Source of the DNA: Burkholderia sp. MS389
GTDB lineage: Bacteria > Pseudomonadota > Gammaproteobacteria > Burkholderiales > Burkholderiaceae
Direction: 5' to 3'
DNA: 64,000 bases
Assembly: GCF_016899425.1 (NCBI RefSeq)
Contig: NZ_CP045995.1
Coordinates: 1,240,001-1,304,000, forward strand
The position numbers and the translations under genes are program-made. Under the pieces are notes generated by a model. It worked only from the letters and a program-made list of their open reading frames with translations. It was not told the origin of the DNA and searched no databases. Position 1 is the stretch's first letter; each line of letters begins with the position of its first letter. Positions 16,728 to 27,819 of the stretch are shown here, in pieces.

Positions 16728-18257
16728 TCAATGCAGCCGGATCGTCGTGTTCACCGGGCCGGCCGTCGTGTCGTCGTCGAACCAGCGCGCGGTGACCGTC
16801 TTCGTCTGCGTGTAGAACTGCACGACCTGCTTGCCGTACGGGCCGAGATCGCCGAGCTTCGAGCCGCGCGAACCGGTGAAGCTGAAGAACGGCACGGGCA
16901 CCGGGATCGGGATGTTGATGCCGACCTGGCCGACGTCGATCTCGCTCTGGAACTTGCGTGCGGCCGCGCCGCTCTGCGTGAAGATGCCCACGCCGTTGCC
17001 CATCGGGTTCGCGTTGACCAGCGCGATCGCGTCGTCGAGCGTGTCGACCTCCATCACGACCAGCACCGGCCCGAAGATTTCATGCGTGTAGATCGACATG
17101 TCGGTTTTCACGCCGGAGAAGATCGTCGGGCCGATGAAGTTGCCGTCCTCGAAGCCCGCGACCTTCACGTCGCGGCCGTCGAGTTCGAGCGTCGCGCCTT
17201 CCTTGATACCCATGTCGATCAGCGACAGAATCCGCGCCTTCGCGCCGCGCGATACGACCGGCCCGACGTCGGTGCCCGCTTCCGAGCCCGCGTTGACCTT
17301 CAGCGTCCTCGCCTTCGCGACGAGATCGGGCAGCCATTCGCGCGCGCTGCCGACGAGCACCGCGACGGACGTCGCCATGCAGCGCTGGCCGGCCGCGCCG
17401 AAGCCCGCGCCGACCAGCGCGTTGATCGCCTGCTCGCGGTTCGCGTCGGGCAGCACGATCGCGTGGTTCTTCGCGCCCATCATCGACTGCACGCGCTTGC
17501 CGTGCTGGCTGCCGAGGTTGTACACGTGGGTGCCGACGGCCGTCGATCCGACGAACGAGATCGCCTTCACGAGCGGATGCGTGCAGATCGCGTCGACGAC
17601 TTCCTTGCCGCCGTGCACGACGTTCAGCACACCCTTCGGTACGCCGGCCTCGAGCGCGAGCTCGACGAGTTCCATCGTCGACATCGGGTCCTGCTCGGAC
17701 GGCTTCAGCACGAACGTGTTGCCGCACACGATCGCCATCGGGAACATCCACAGCGGAATCATCGCGGGGAAATTGAACGGCGTGATGCCGGCGCACACGC
17801 CGATGGGCTGGCGCAGCGTGTAGGTGTCGACGCCGCCCGCGACGTTCTCCGCGAATTCGCCGAGCTGCAGCGTGCCGATCGAACACGCGTGCTCGACCAC
17901 CTCGAGGCCGCGGAAGATGTCGCCTTCGGCATCGGGAAGCGTCTTGCCCTGCTCGGCCGTCAGCGTCTTCGCGATGCGCTGCTGGTTCGCGCGCACCCGA
18001 TCCTGGAACTTCAGCATGATGCGCATGCGTGCGGAAATCGGCGTGTTCTTCCACGTCGCATACGCGGCGTGCGCGGCCCGCACGGCCGCGTCGACTTCCG
18101 CGACGGTCGCGAACGGCACGCGCGCGAGTACCTGCTGCGTCGCCGGGTTGACGACGTCGCGCCACTCGTGGGTGGCGGACTCGACGAAAGCGCCGTCGAT
18201 CAGCAGCTTGACCGTCGGCACGTCTTGCCCCGTACGGGGCGTCGGATTCGCGTTCAT
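16728..18257 (-). CDS. mmsA: Methylmalonate-semialdehyde dehydrogenase (CoA-acylating)
   Basis: A 509-residue aldehyde dehydrogenase. The catalytic cysteine is in [16 protein letters not shown], and [13 protein letters not shown] is the NAD-binding turn. The family's [17 protein letters not shown] segment is present. It converts methylmalonate semialdehyde to propionyl-CoA in valine catabolism. The C-terminal stretch ([26 protein letters not shown]) is the tetramerisation arm typical of MmsA. It is third or fourth from the promoter of the operon, with a 114-bp gap after the acyl-CoA synthetase gene. Confidence 0.95.
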   Translation of the reverse strand: MNANPTPRTGQDVPTVKLLIDGAFVESATHEWRDVVNPATQQVLARVPFATVAEVDAAVRAAHAAYATWKNTPISARMRIMLKFQDRVRANQQRIAKTLTAEQGKTLPDAEGDIFRGLEVVEHACSIGTLQLGEFAENVAGGVDTYTLRQPIGVCAGITPFNFPAMIPLWMFPMAIVCGNTFVLKPSEQDPMSTMELVELALEAGVPKGVLNVVHGGKEVVDAICTHPLVKAISFVGSTAVGTHVYNLGSQHGKRVQSMMGAKNHAIVLPDANREQAINALVGAGFGAAGQRCMATSVAVLVGSAREWLPDLVAKARTLKVNAGSEAGTDVGPVVSRGAKARILSLIDMGIKEGATLELDGRDVKVAGFEDGNFIGPTIFSGVKTDMSIYTHEIFGPVLVVMEVDTLDDAIALVNANPMGNGVGIFTQSGAAARKFQSEIDVGQVGINIPIPVPVPFFSFTGSRGSKLGDLGPYGKQVVQFYTQTKTVTARWFDDDTTAGPVNTTIRLH

Positions 18258-18371
18258 CAGTGCACTCTCCTTGCAGTGAGCCGCGTGGCGTCAGGCGACA
18301 CGCGGCCGGTTCGGTTCAGTCAGGCTGCGGGCGGCGCGCCGTGAAATGCGACGCGCTCGGCCCGTTTCCGG

Positions 18372-20078
18372 TCATTTCAGTTCGTTGGCGAAATCTTCTT
18401 CCCAGTATTCGCCGGGCATGCGCGCGGTTGCATCGTCGCCGCGCTCGATCTCGCGGCGGCGCAGCTCGACGCGGCGGATCTTCCCCGAGATCGTCTTCGG
18501 CAGCTCCGCGAATTGCAGCCGGCGGATGCGCTTGTACGGCGCGAGCTTCTCGCGCGAGAAACGGAAAATCTCCAGCGCGAGCGCGGGGCTTTCTTCATAG
18601 CCCTGGCGCAGCGTGATGAACGTCTTCGGCACCGACAGCCGCACCGGGTCCGGGCTCGGCACGACGGCCGCCTCGGCGATCGCCGGGTGCTCGATCAGCA
18701 CGCTTTCGAGTTCGAACGGGCTCAGCCGGTAGTCGGACGACTTGAACACGTCGTCCGCGCGGCCGATGTACACGTAATAGCCGTCGTCGCGACGCATCGC
18801 GATGTCCGACGTGCGGTAGTGGCCGTCGCGCATCGCGTGGGCCGTCGCGTCGGGATTGTTCGCATAGCCAGTCATCAGCCCGACCGGGCGCGTGACGCCG
18901 TCGCCGATCGGCAGCGCGACTTCGCCTTCGGTCACCGGCGCGCCGTCCGGGTCGAGCAGCGCGATCCGGTAGCCGGGCAGCGGCCGGCCCATCGAGCCCG
19001 CGACCACCGGCTGGCCCGGCGAATTGCCGATCAGGCAGGTCGTCTCGGTCTGGCCGTAGCCGTCGCGAATCGAGATGTTCCATGCCTTCTTCACGCGCTC
19101 GATGATCTCGGGATTCAGCGGCTCGCCCGCACCGACGATCTCGCGCAGCTTCACGTCGAACGACGCGAGCGGCTGCTGCACCAGCATGCGCCACACGGTC
19201 GGCGGCGCGCATAGCGTCGTCACCCGGTATTTGACGAGCGCATCGAGCACGACCTTCGGCTCGAAGCGCGCATAGTTGAACGCGAACACGCACGCCTGCG
19301 CATTCCACGGCGCGAAGAAGCAGCTCCACGCGTGCTTCGCCCAGCCCGGCGAGCTGATGTTCCAGTGGATGTCGCCCGGCTGCAGGCCGACCCAGTACAT
19401 CGTCGACAGATGGCCGACCGGATAGGTGCGGTGCGTATGCTCGACGAGCTTCGGCTTCGACGTCGTGCCCGACGTGAAGTACAGCAGCATCGGATCGTTC
19501 GCGTGCGTGACGGCGTCCGGCTCGAACGCAGCGCTCGCCGCATAGCCGTCGTTCATCGCGAGCCAGCCTTCGCGCGGCGCGCCGGCGACGATCTTCTGCT
19601 TCAGGCCGAGGCCGGCCTGCTCGAACTTCGCGGTTTCGTTTTCGTCGACGATCGCGTAGGTCGCGCCGCCGATCTGCACGCGATCGCGCACGTCGTCGGG
19701 CGACAGTTGCGTGGTGGCGGGCAGCACGATCGCGCCGAGCTTCATCGCGGCCAGCATCGCGTCCCACAGCTCGACCCGGTTCGGCAGCATCAGCAGAATG
19801 CGATCGCCGCGCACGACGCCGATCGAACGCAGCCAGTTCGCGATCCGCGACGAACGCTCGGACATTTGCGCGAACGAGTACGGATCGCCGGTGCCGGTCG
19901 CCGCGTCGACGATCCACAGCGCGGGCTGGTCGTTGCCGCGCGCCATCGGGTCGAAGTAGTCGAGCGCCCAGTTGAACGCATCGAGCACCGGCCATGCGAA
20001 ATCGCGGTACGCGGTGTCGTAGTCGGTGCGATGGCGCAGCAGGAAGTCGCGTGCGTCCAGGAATGCCTGTACCGTCAT
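18372..20078 (-). CDS. AMP-dependent acyl-CoA synthetase
   Basis: A 568-residue protein. ATG 20078 is preferred over 20102 because it has a SD (cggaga) 7-8 bases upstream. The adenylate-forming motifs are clear: the phosphate loop LLYFTSGTTSKPK, the DGYGQTETT adenine-binding motif, YRTSDIAMRRDDGYYVYIGRADD, and a C-terminal LPKTISGKIRR lysine. It activates a carboxylic acid with ATP and CoA. Its place in a valine/branched acyl-CoA operon suggests a short branched or medium-chain acid; the substrate is otherwise unread. Similar genes are often annotated as acetyl-CoA or butyryl-CoA synthetase-like. Confidence 0.88.
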   Translation of the reverse strand: MTVQAFLDARDFLLRHRTDYDTAYRDFAWPVLDAFNWALDYFDPMARGNDQPALWIVDAATGTGDPYSFAQMSERSSRIANWLRSIGVVRGDRILLMLPNRVELWDAMLAAMKLGAIVLPATTQLSPDDVRDRVQIGGATYAIVDENETAKFEQAGLGLKQKIVAGAPREGWLAMNDGYAASAAFEPDAVTHANDPMLLYFTSGTTSKPKLVEHTHRTYPVGHLSTMYWVGLQPGDIHWNISSPGWAKHAWSCFFAPWNAQACVFAFNYARFEPKVVLDALVKYRVTTLCAPPTVWRMLVQQPLASFDVKLREIVGAGEPLNPEIIERVKKAWNISIRDGYGQTETTCLIGNSPGQPVVAGSMGRPLPGYRIALLDPDGAPVTEGEVALPIGDGVTRPVGLMTGYANNPDATAHAMRDGHYRTSDIAMRRDDGYYVYIGRADDVFKSSDYRLSPFELESVLIEHPAIAEAAVVPSPDPVRLSVPKTFITLRQGYEESPALALEIFRFSREKLAPYKRIRRLQFAELPKTISGKIRRVELRRREIERGDDATARMPGEYWEEDFANELK

Positions 20079-20262
20079 GTGTCGTCTCCGTCCAGTCTCC
20101 ATGCCCAGCGGTCAACCGGCACAGGTGCCGCGGCACCTGAACCGTTCCGTGTTGCACGGCGCACGGTCACGTCGTTGCGTGCCGCGTTCGCCGCGCTGCC
20201 CTCGTGCCTGCGTCGTGCGCCTGCTCGTTCGATTGCGTGATGCCGGATCGGAGCGCCGCGGC

Positions 20263-21533
<1,271 letters not shown>

Positions 21534-22568
21534 ATGAAGCAGGAAGACAAGGGAACCGTCGCGATCAGCCTCGTCGCGTACAGCGTCGCGCTCGCCACGC
21601 GACGCGGCGTCGCGGCCGAGCCGCTGCTCGCGCAGGCCGGCATCGCGCCGGCGCTGCTCGCGCAGCCACGCGCCCGCGTGTCCGCGCAGCAATACGGCGC
21701 ACTGTGGAACGCGATCGCACGCACGCTCGACGACGAGTTTTTCGGGCAGGATCGCCACCCGATGCGCAGCGGCAGCTTCATCGCGATGAGCCAGGCCGCG
21801 CTGTCCGCGCGCGACGGGCTGCACGCGATGGCGCGCGCGGTGAACTTCATGCACTGCGTGCTCGACGACCTGCATGCGGAACTCGACGCGAACCCGCAGC
21901 GCGTGCGGCTGCGCTTCGTGCACCGCAACAACGGCGCGACGCCGGCGATGTTCACGTATGCGACCTATTTCATCATCGTGTACGGACTCACCTGCTGGCT
22001 GATCGGGCGGCGCATTCCGCTGCTGCACGCGAGCTTCCGCTGCGACACGCCGCCCGCCGACCACGAATACCCGTCGATGTTCTGCGACGACATGCGGTTC
22101 AACGAGCCCGATTCGTATGTCGATTTCGATCCCGAATTCGCGACGCTGCCGGTCGTGCAGAACGCGAAGACGCTGAAAACGTTTCTGCGCAACGCGCCGG
22201 CCAGCTTCATCGTCAAGTACCGCAACCCGAACGCGCTCGCGCAGCGCGTGCGCGCGGTGCTGCGCGGGATGCCGCCGGCCGCGTGGCCCGGCGCGGGCGG
22301 GATGGCCGCGCGGCTGCACGTGGCCGAGGCCACGCTGCGCCGCAAGCTGCACCAGGAAGGCCACGCGTACCAGTCGATCAAGGACACGCTGCGGCGCGAT
22401 CTCGCGTTCGAGGCGCTGGCCGACCCGGCCCGCACGATTGCCGACGTCGCGGCCGCGACCGGGTTCGCGGAGCCGAGCGCGTTCTACCGCGCGTTCCGTA
22501 AATGGAGCGGGCGCAGCCCGGCCGACTATCGCGACGAAGTGCTCGCGCGCGGCGGCGGCGCAAGCTGA
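21534..22568 (+). CDS. AraC-family regulator of the valine operon
   Basis: A 344-residue protein. It has the long N-terminal effector domain of the OruR/ArgR-like AraC subgroup (from AYSVALATRRGVAAEPLLAQAGI to about 240). The C-terminal double HTH follows: GMAARLHVAEATLRRKLHQEG for the first, and TIADVAAATGFAEPSAFYRAFRKWSGRSPADYR for the second, which is the family signature. Length and position match MmsR of Pseudomonas, which activates mmsAB in response to valine pathway intermediates. Because this subgroup differs from classical MmsR, I leave the symbol open. Confidence 0.88.
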   Translation: MKQEDKGTVAISLVAYSVALATRRGVAAEPLLAQAGIAPALLAQPRARVSAQQYGALWNAIARTLDDEFFGQDRHPMRSGSFIAMSQAALSARDGLHAMARAVNFMHCVLDDLHAELDANPQRVRLRFVHRNNGATPAMFTYATYFIIVYGLTCWLIGRRIPLLHASFRCDTPPADHEYPSMFCDDMRFNEPDSYVDFDPEFATLPVVQNAKTLKTFLRNAPASFIVKYRNPNALAQRVRAVLRGMPPAAWPGAGGMAARLHVAEATLRRKLHQEGHAYQSIKDTLRRDLAFEALADPARTIADVAAATGFAEPSAFYRAFRKWSGRSPADYRDEVLARGGGAS

Positions 22569-22689
22569 CGCCGGCCGGTGCGGCCGCACCTTCGCGCTTT
22601 CGGCCGAAACCGCCTAATCTTCAAGCATCGGGCCCACGCCCTTTTCGCGAGCCGGACGGCACGCGGCCGTGCGCCGCCCGGACGCCCCG

Positions 22690-24240
22690 ATGCGTTTTCA
22701 CCGTCATGAGCCGCCGCCGGCGCCTGCCGCGCCGGCCGGCCGCTCCCGTCACCCGCTGTCCGCGCGGGTCGCGCGCGCCGCGCTGTTCGCGGCGCTGCTC
22801 GTCGTATGCGCCGCGGTCGCCGCGCCGCCATCGGCCGACGCGCCCGCCGCGCATCCGGTCGTCGTGATTCCCGTCAACGGCGCGATCGGCCCGGCCAGCG
22901 CCGATTTCATCGTGCGTTCGCTCGACCGCGCGGCCCGCGAGCGCGCGCCGCTCGCGATCCTCCAGCTCGACACGCCCGGCGGCCTCGATACGTCGATGCG
23001 GCAGATCATCAAGGCCATCCTCGGCTCGCCAGTGCCGGTCGCCGCGTTCGTCGCGCCGGGCGGTGCGCGGGCGGCGAGCGCGGGCACCTACATCGTCTAT
23101 GCGAGCCACTTCGCGGCGATGGCGCCGGGCACCAACCTCGGCGCGGCGTCGCCCGTGCAGATCGGCATCGGCGGCGCCGCGCCGCCGGGTGCGAATCCCG
23201 CCGCGCCGCGACCGACCGGTGCATCGGGCGCGTCCGGTGTGTCGGACGCGGCTGCCGTGCTGCCGACCGATACGCAATCGACCGAGATCCGCAAGGCGAT
23301 CCAGGACGCTTCCGCATACATCCGCGGCCTCGCGCAATTGCGCGGACGCAATGCCGAATGGGCCGAGCGCGCGGTGCGCGAGGCCGTGAGCCTGTCGGCG
23401 AACGAAGCGCGCGCGCAGCACGTCGTCGACCTGATCGCGCAGGACCCGGCCGACCTCGCGCGCCAGCTCGAGGGCCGCACGGTGACGACGACCGCCGGCA
23501 CGCTGCATCTCGCGACCGCGCACGCGCCGCTCGTCGTGCTCGCGCCCGACTGGCGCAGCCGCTTCCTGGCGATCATCGCCGATCCGAACGTCGCGCTGAT
23601 CCTGCTGACGATCGGCATCTACGGGCTCTTCTTCGAATTCGCGAACCCGGGCTTCGTGCTGCCGGGCGTCGCCGGCACGATCTGCCTGCTGGTCGGCCTG
23701 TTCGCGATGCAGTTGCTGCCGGTCAGCTATGCGGGCCTCGGCCTCGTATTGCTCGGGCTCGGCTGCCTCGTCGCCGAGGCGTTCCTGCCGACCTTCGGCG
23801 TGCTCGGGTTCGGTGGAATCGTCGCGTTCACGATCGGCGCGCTGATGCTGATCGATACCGACGTGCCCGGCTACGGGATTCCGTGGCCCGTGATCGCGAG
23901 CCTCGCGCTCGGCGGCGCGCTGCTCGTCGCGGGCGTGTCGAGCGTCGCGCTGCGCGCGCGGCGCCGCCCGGTCGTGACCGGCGCCGAGGCGATGCTCGGC
24001 AGCATCGGCGAAGTGCTCGACGACGGCCTGCAGCCGGACCAGCCGCAGGGCGCGGCCGGCACGCCACCGTCGGCCGCCGGCTGGGCGCGCGTGCACGGCG
24101 AGCGCTGGCGCGTGGCGAGCAGCACGCCGCTGGCAGCCGGCTGCCGCGTGCGCGTGACCGGCCGCCACGGGCTGACGCTGACGGTCGCGCCGCTCTACGA
24201 CGTGCCCGGCCCCGCCCATCCCCAGGGAGAACCTTCATGA
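22690..24240 (+). CDS. NfeD-type membrane serine protease (ClpP class)
   Basis: A 516-residue protein. ATG 22690 is chosen over GTG 22669; neither has a good SD. A signal peptide ([18 protein letters not shown]) is followed by a ClpP-like periplasmic protease domain: [18 protein letters not shown], then [14 protein letters not shown] with the catalytic Ser and [14 protein letters not shown]. Residues ~300-420 contain four hydrophobic segments ([15 protein letters not shown] onwards), and the C-terminus is an OB-fold NfeD domain. Long NfeD proteins (NfeD1b) form a two-gene operon with slipin and cleave a stomatin C-terminus. The stop overlaps the slipin start by 3 bases (ATGA). Confidence 0.9.
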   Translation: MRFHRHEPPPAPAAPAGRSRHPLSARVARAALFAALLVVCAAVAAPPSADAPAAHPVVVIPVNGAIGPASADFIVRSLDRAARERAPLAILQLDTPGGLDTSMRQIIKAILGSPVPVAAFVAPGGARAASAGTYIVYASHFAAMAPGTNLGAASPVQIGIGGAAPPGANPAAPRPTGASGASGVSDAAAVLPTDTQSTEIRKAIQDASAYIRGLAQLRGRNAEWAERAVREAVSLSANEARAQHVVDLIAQDPADLARQLEGRTVTTTAGTLHLATAHAPLVVLAPDWRSRFLAIIADPNVALILLTIGIYGLFFEFANPGFVLPGVAGTICLLVGLFAMQLLPVSYAGLGLVLLGLGCLVAEAFLPTFGVLGFGGIVAFTIGALMLIDTDVPGYGIPWPVIASLALGGALLVAGVSSVALRARRRPVVTGAEAMLGSIGEVLDDGLQPDQPQGAAGTPPSAAGWARVHGERWRVASSTPLAAGCRVRVTGRHGLTLTVAPLYDVPGPAHPQGEPS

Positions 24241-25010
24241 TCGGTTACACGTTCGGCTTCAGCAGCGTCCTGGTCGTCTTCGTCGTGGTGCTCGTCGCGT
24301 CGTCGATCCGCATCTTTCGCGAGTACGAGCGCGGTGTCGTGTTCATGCTCGGCCGGTTCTGGAAGGTGAAGGGGCCGGGGCTCGTGCTGATCATCCCGAT
24401 CGTCCAGCAGGTCGTGCGGATCGACCTGCGCACCGTCGTGTTCGACGTGCCGGCGCAGGACGTGATCACGCGCGACAACGTGTCGGTGAAGGTCAATGCG
24501 GTCGTGTATTTCCGCGTCGTCGATCCCGAAAAGGCCGTGATCCAGGTCGCGCGCTTCTTCGAGGCGACGAGCCAGCTCGCGCAGACGACGCTGCGCGCGG
24601 TGCTCGGCAAGCACGAACTCGACGCGCTGCTCGCCGAGCGCGAACAACTGAACGCCGACATCCAGAAGACGCTCGACGCGCAGACCGATGCGTGGGGGAT
24701 CAAGGTGTCGACGGTGGAGATCAAGCACGTCGACCTGAACGAGACGATGATCCGCGCGATCGCGCGGCAGGCCGAAGCCGAGCGCGAGCGGCGCGCGAAG
24801 GTGATTCATGCGGAAGGCGAATTGCAGGCGTCGGAGAAGCTGCTGCAGGCCGCGCAGCGGCTCGCGCTGCAGCCGCAGGCGATGCAGCTGCGCTATCTGC
24901 AGACGCTGACGACGATCGCGGCGGACAAGAATTCGACGATCGTGTTTCCGCTGCCGGTCGATCTGCTGGGCGCGTTGCTGGATCGGTTGGGGACGAAGCG
25001 CGAGCCTTGA
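24237..25010 (+). CDS. Slipin (stomatin/prohibitin family)
   Basis: A 257-residue protein, the usual size. It has a single N-terminal membrane anchor ([16 protein letters not shown]), then the SPFH domain ([42 protein letters not shown]), followed by a long Ala/Glu/Gln-rich coiled coil ([19 protein letters not shown]). It oligomerises into membrane microdomains. Its start overlaps the NfeD stop, so the pair is translationally coupled, as in the conserved nfeD-slipin operon. Confidence 0.95.
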   Translation: MIGYTFGFSSVLVVFVVVLVASSIRIFREYERGVVFMLGRFWKVKGPGLVLIIPIVQQVVRIDLRTVVFDVPAQDVITRDNVSVKVNAVVYFRVVDPEKAVIQVARFFEATSQLAQTTLRAVLGKHELDALLAEREQLNADIQKTLDAQTDAWGIKVSTVEIKHVDLNETMIRAIARQAEAERERRAKVIHAEGELQASEKLLQAAQRLALQPQAMQLRYLQTLTTIAADKNSTIVFPLPVDLLGALLDRLGTKREP

Positions 25011-25019
25011 GACGCGCGT

Positions 25020-25091
25020 GGGCCGGCCCGCACGGCGCCGCGGGCCGATACCGATAAGCGCGGGCGCGTGGGCTGCGCCGCCGCGCCCGCG
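25020..25091. terminator. Paired GC-rich hairpins between convergent slipin and HAD phosphatase genes
   Basis: GGCCCGC-N8-GCGGGCC and, further on, GCGGGCGCG-N13-CGCGCCCGC form two strong stems between two convergent genes. T tracts are lacking, so any termination would be of the GC-rich Burkholderia kind, not the textbook type. Confidence 0.4.
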
Positions 25092-26369
25092 TCAGGCCAG
25101 CAGCTTGCGTTCGGCCTTGCCGTACTTGATCGACTTCTCGTCCGGGATCATCAGCCCCGTGTGCTCGTCGCGGCCCTGCAGCAGGAAGCGCGCGTCCGGG
25201 TTGCCGATCTGTTCGGCCGCGAGCTTGCTGTCCGCGCCGATCTCGCCCTTCTTCATCCGGTTGACGATCACGCCGGCCGCGGTGTCCTTGAAATCGCGCA
25301 GCATCCACGCGTCGCCGTCGCTGTCGCCGAACACCAGCAGCGGGCCGTAGCCCTTCTTCGACGCGAGCACGTTGCGAATGCCCACCGTCTTGCCCGGCCC
25401 CCAGTTGAAATGCCAGCCGGCCGGATAGGTGCTCGTGTACTTGCCGTCCTGCATGTCGAGACGCAGGCCGATCACGTTCTCGGGCGGCACGCCGTAGCCG
25501 TAGTTCGGATTGCCGGCGAATACGCGCACGACGTCGTCGAGCGACGCGGTGCTCACGTACACGTCGATGCCGTTCGCACGCAGCGTATGCATCACCGCGC
25601 GGATTTCCTCGTGAATGCGGATGCCGTGGAAATGCGTATCGGCCACCACGCCTGCCTTGCCCGGCAGCGCTTTCGGGCTTTCGTAGCGGACCTTGCGCAG
25701 CGCGTCGCCGATCCCGTGGTTGTTCGACGCTTCCGCCATCGCCTGCAATTCAGCGGTCGTCATGTTCTTGTAGAAGTAGATGATCCACTTGTAGCCGACT
25801 TCGAGCGGGTGCGTGTCGCAGATCGCGTCGTACATGAAGTACAGCTTCGCGCGGAAATCCTTGAACGGATCGGTCTCGCGAATCTCGTCGAGGCTCTTGT
25901 CGCCGCCGAGGCCCTTGTAATTCGCATGGAGCCAGCGGTAGTCGGACTCCACGTCGGCGGCGAGGTCCTCCATCGTCACCGGCTTGCCGTCGACGGTCGT
26001 GTAGTCCTTCATGAACGCGCCCTTCGGCACGTCCTTCCACATCACGGCGACGAACTCGTCTGGCGTCAGCTTGTACTGCAGATGGTTGATCTGGTACATC
26101 AGCAGCGCTTCTTCGCAGTCGTTCATGATGCACGTGTTGTCCCAGTCGAACACCGCATACGGGCGGCGCTTCGCGTCGTAGCGCGCGCTCTTGACGCCAT
26201 GCCGGTCGAGCACCGCCTGCAGGCGCGCGGCGTTGAACGGCGACCAGCGGCCCGGGTCCAGCGCATCCGGCGCGGTGGCGCTCTTCGCGCCGGCGATGCC
26301 GGCCTTGAGCATCAGCGGCGTCGCGGCGGTCGCCGCGGCAAGGGTGTTCATGAACCGGCGGCGTTGCAT
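25092..26369 (-). CDS. Exported HAD-superfamily phosphatase (phosphorylcholine phosphatase-like)
   Basis: A 425-residue protein. ATG 26369 has a good SD (GGAGAGAG) upstream. The N-terminus is a Tat-like signal (QRRRFMNTLAAATAATPLML). HAD motif I is AVFDWDNTCIMND; motif II is DVYVSTASLDD; motif IV is LVFGDSDGDAWML. Pseudomonas phosphorylcholine phosphatase (PchP) has the same kind of DxDNT start and is also periplasmic, so it is the best guess, but the substrate is not proven. It is about 75 residues longer than the ~350-residue PchP. It stands alone between two convergent or divergent operons. Confidence 0.8.
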   Translation of the reverse strand: MQRRRFMNTLAAATAATPLMLKAGIAGAKSATAPDALDPGRWSPFNAARLQAVLDRHGVKSARYDAKRRPYAVFDWDNTCIMNDCEEALLMYQINHLQYKLTPDEFVAVMWKDVPKGAFMKDYTTVDGKPVTMEDLAADVESDYRWLHANYKGLGGDKSLDEIRETDPFKDFRAKLYFMYDAICDTHPLEVGYKWIIYFYKNMTTAELQAMAEASNNHGIGDALRKVRYESPKALPGKAGVVADTHFHGIRIHEEIRAVMHTLRANGIDVYVSTASLDDVVRVFAGNPNYGYGVPPENVIGLRLDMQDGKYTSTYPAGWHFNWGPGKTVGIRNVLASKKGYGPLLVFGDSDGDAWMLRDFKDTAAGVIVNRMKKGEIGADSKLAAEQIGNPDARFLLQGRDEHTGLMIPDEKSIKYGKAERKLLA

Positions 26370-26875
26370 GGTCTCTCTCCGTGGAAATGTCGAATCGGCT
26401 CGGTCGCTGCCCCGCGCGACGCGCGGCACACCGGCCTCGCGAAGCCGAAAAGGCTTCGAATCGGGGCGGATGATGTGACGAAATTATTTCGGCAATTTGA
26501 CAGCGTCGTGCCGCGACGCGACGGGGAGTTGATCCGGCGCGACATGCCGGGCGGGCGCCGGAGCCTCGCGGGGGCTCCCGGCCGGCTCCCCCGCCTAGGA
26601 CGCGTGAGCACGCACCAACCCTCCGGCCCCGACCGCCGCAAACCTAGAGCTTCCCCTCCATTTCGACCGTTCATTAGGAGAAGCCCTCATCCCCAAGGGC
26701 TGGCGTATGAGACCAAACCGGCTATGATTGTTACATCGAACAATGGCACATTAAATGCTGGCTGAATAATCCGCTCGGGATCATCGGCGGAGGCGTTCCG
26801 GATCAGCGCCCCAGCCTCGCACTGGACCCGCGTCGCGCCGAGACGCAAACGCGGGCCGACACATGGAGACGCATC
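26370..26875. promoter_or_regulatory. Divergent intergenic region with hairpins and an inverted repeat operator candidate
   Basis: About 500 bp with no gene. It contains a hairpin GGAGCC-N7-GGCTCC (26560-26578). A second, AGCCCT-N6-AGGGCT, lies near 26684-26702. The inverted repeat ATTGTT-ACATCG-AACAAT (26727-26744) lies about 130 bp before the M24 gene, in an AT-rich stretch that likely holds its promoter. The size and symmetry of this repeat fit a transcription factor dimer. Confidence 0.45.
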
Positions 26876-27775
26876 ATGACCGCCCACCATCCGCTGCCGG
26901 AAGTCCACCTCGACGAACTGCCGCAATTCCGCGCGGTTCAGCAGCTTGCCTACCGCTGCGTCGAGACCGTCGGCGCGATGCTCTATCCGGGCATCACCGA
27001 AAAGGAAGCCGCGCGCCTGCTGACCGAATGGCTGCAGGATCACGGCGTGCACGACTGGCTGCACAAGCCGTTCGCATGGTTCGGCGACCGCACCGCGTTC
27101 GACGGCTTCTCCGGCCTCAAGCACATGGGCGGCTTCAATCTCGCGTTCTTCCCGAGCAACCGCCAGCTCGAAACCGACATGCCGGTAATCCTCGACGTCG
27201 CGCCGGTGCTCGACGGCATCGTCGCCGACATCGGCTACGCGCACTGTCTCGGCCGCAACCCGATCCTCGAGCAGTTGCAGGACGACCTGATGGACCATCG
27301 CGACCTGATCGTGCGGCTCGTGAAGGCGCGCCGGTCGATGGCGGAAGTCGCGCAGGAAGTCGACGCGCTGTGCCGCCGCCAGGGCGTCGAGCCGCGTCAC
27401 AAGGCGTATCCGTTCAAGGTGCTCGCGCATCGCGTCGCGAAGATCCACAAGCTGTCGAAGCCGCGCTTCGTCGCGCGCTTCGGGCTGAATGCGACGCGCA
27501 ACCTGCTGCTCGACCAGGGCCGCGCGGCGAAACGGCAGGGCTGGTCGCCGCTGTGGTCGATCGACCGCCGCTCCGAGCATGCGCCGGTGCCGGGCCTGTG
27601 GGCCGTCGAGCCGCATCTCGGCTTCGCCGGCGTCGGCGCGAAATTCGAGGAACTGCTCGTGATCACCGACGACGACGCGTACTGGCTCGACGACGACCTG
27701 CCGCACGTGCGCCGCTGGCAGCGCCGCCAGGCTGAACGCACGCAGGCCGCGGCGAACGTTCCGGCCGCCGCCTGA
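26876..27775 (+). CDS. M24-family (pita-bread fold) peptidase-like protein
   Basis: A 299-residue protein. The start is supported by ggag 8 bases before ATG. The metal ligands of the creatinase/methionine aminopeptidase fold can be traced as Asp-Asp-His-Glu-Glu. The two Asp are 11 residues apart in ILDVAPVLDGIVADIGYA, the His is in VLAHRV or IHK, one Glu is in AVEPHLGF and the last in AKFEELLVIT. That spacing matches active M24 enzymes. It lacks the N-terminal domain of aminopeptidase P. It is the first gene of an operon with an EphD-type fusion and a PF10118 protein, so a lipid or xenobiotic role is conceivable. Confidence 0.85.
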   Translation: MTAHHPLPEVHLDELPQFRAVQQLAYRCVETVGAMLYPGITEKEAARLLTEWLQDHGVHDWLHKPFAWFGDRTAFDGFSGLKHMGGFNLAFFPSNRQLETDMPVILDVAPVLDGIVADIGYAHCLGRNPILEQLQDDLMDHRDLIVRLVKARRSMAEVAQEVDALCRRQGVEPRHKAYPFKVLAHRVAKIHKLSKPRFVARFGLNATRNLLLDQGRAAKRQGWSPLWSIDRRSEHAPVPGLWAVEPHLGFAGVGAKFEELLVITDDDAYWLDDDLPHVRRWQRRQAERTQAAANVPAAA

Positions 27776-27819
27776 CGCGCCCGCACCTCTCCCTCGACTC
27801 CCTGAACGACGGACTCACG

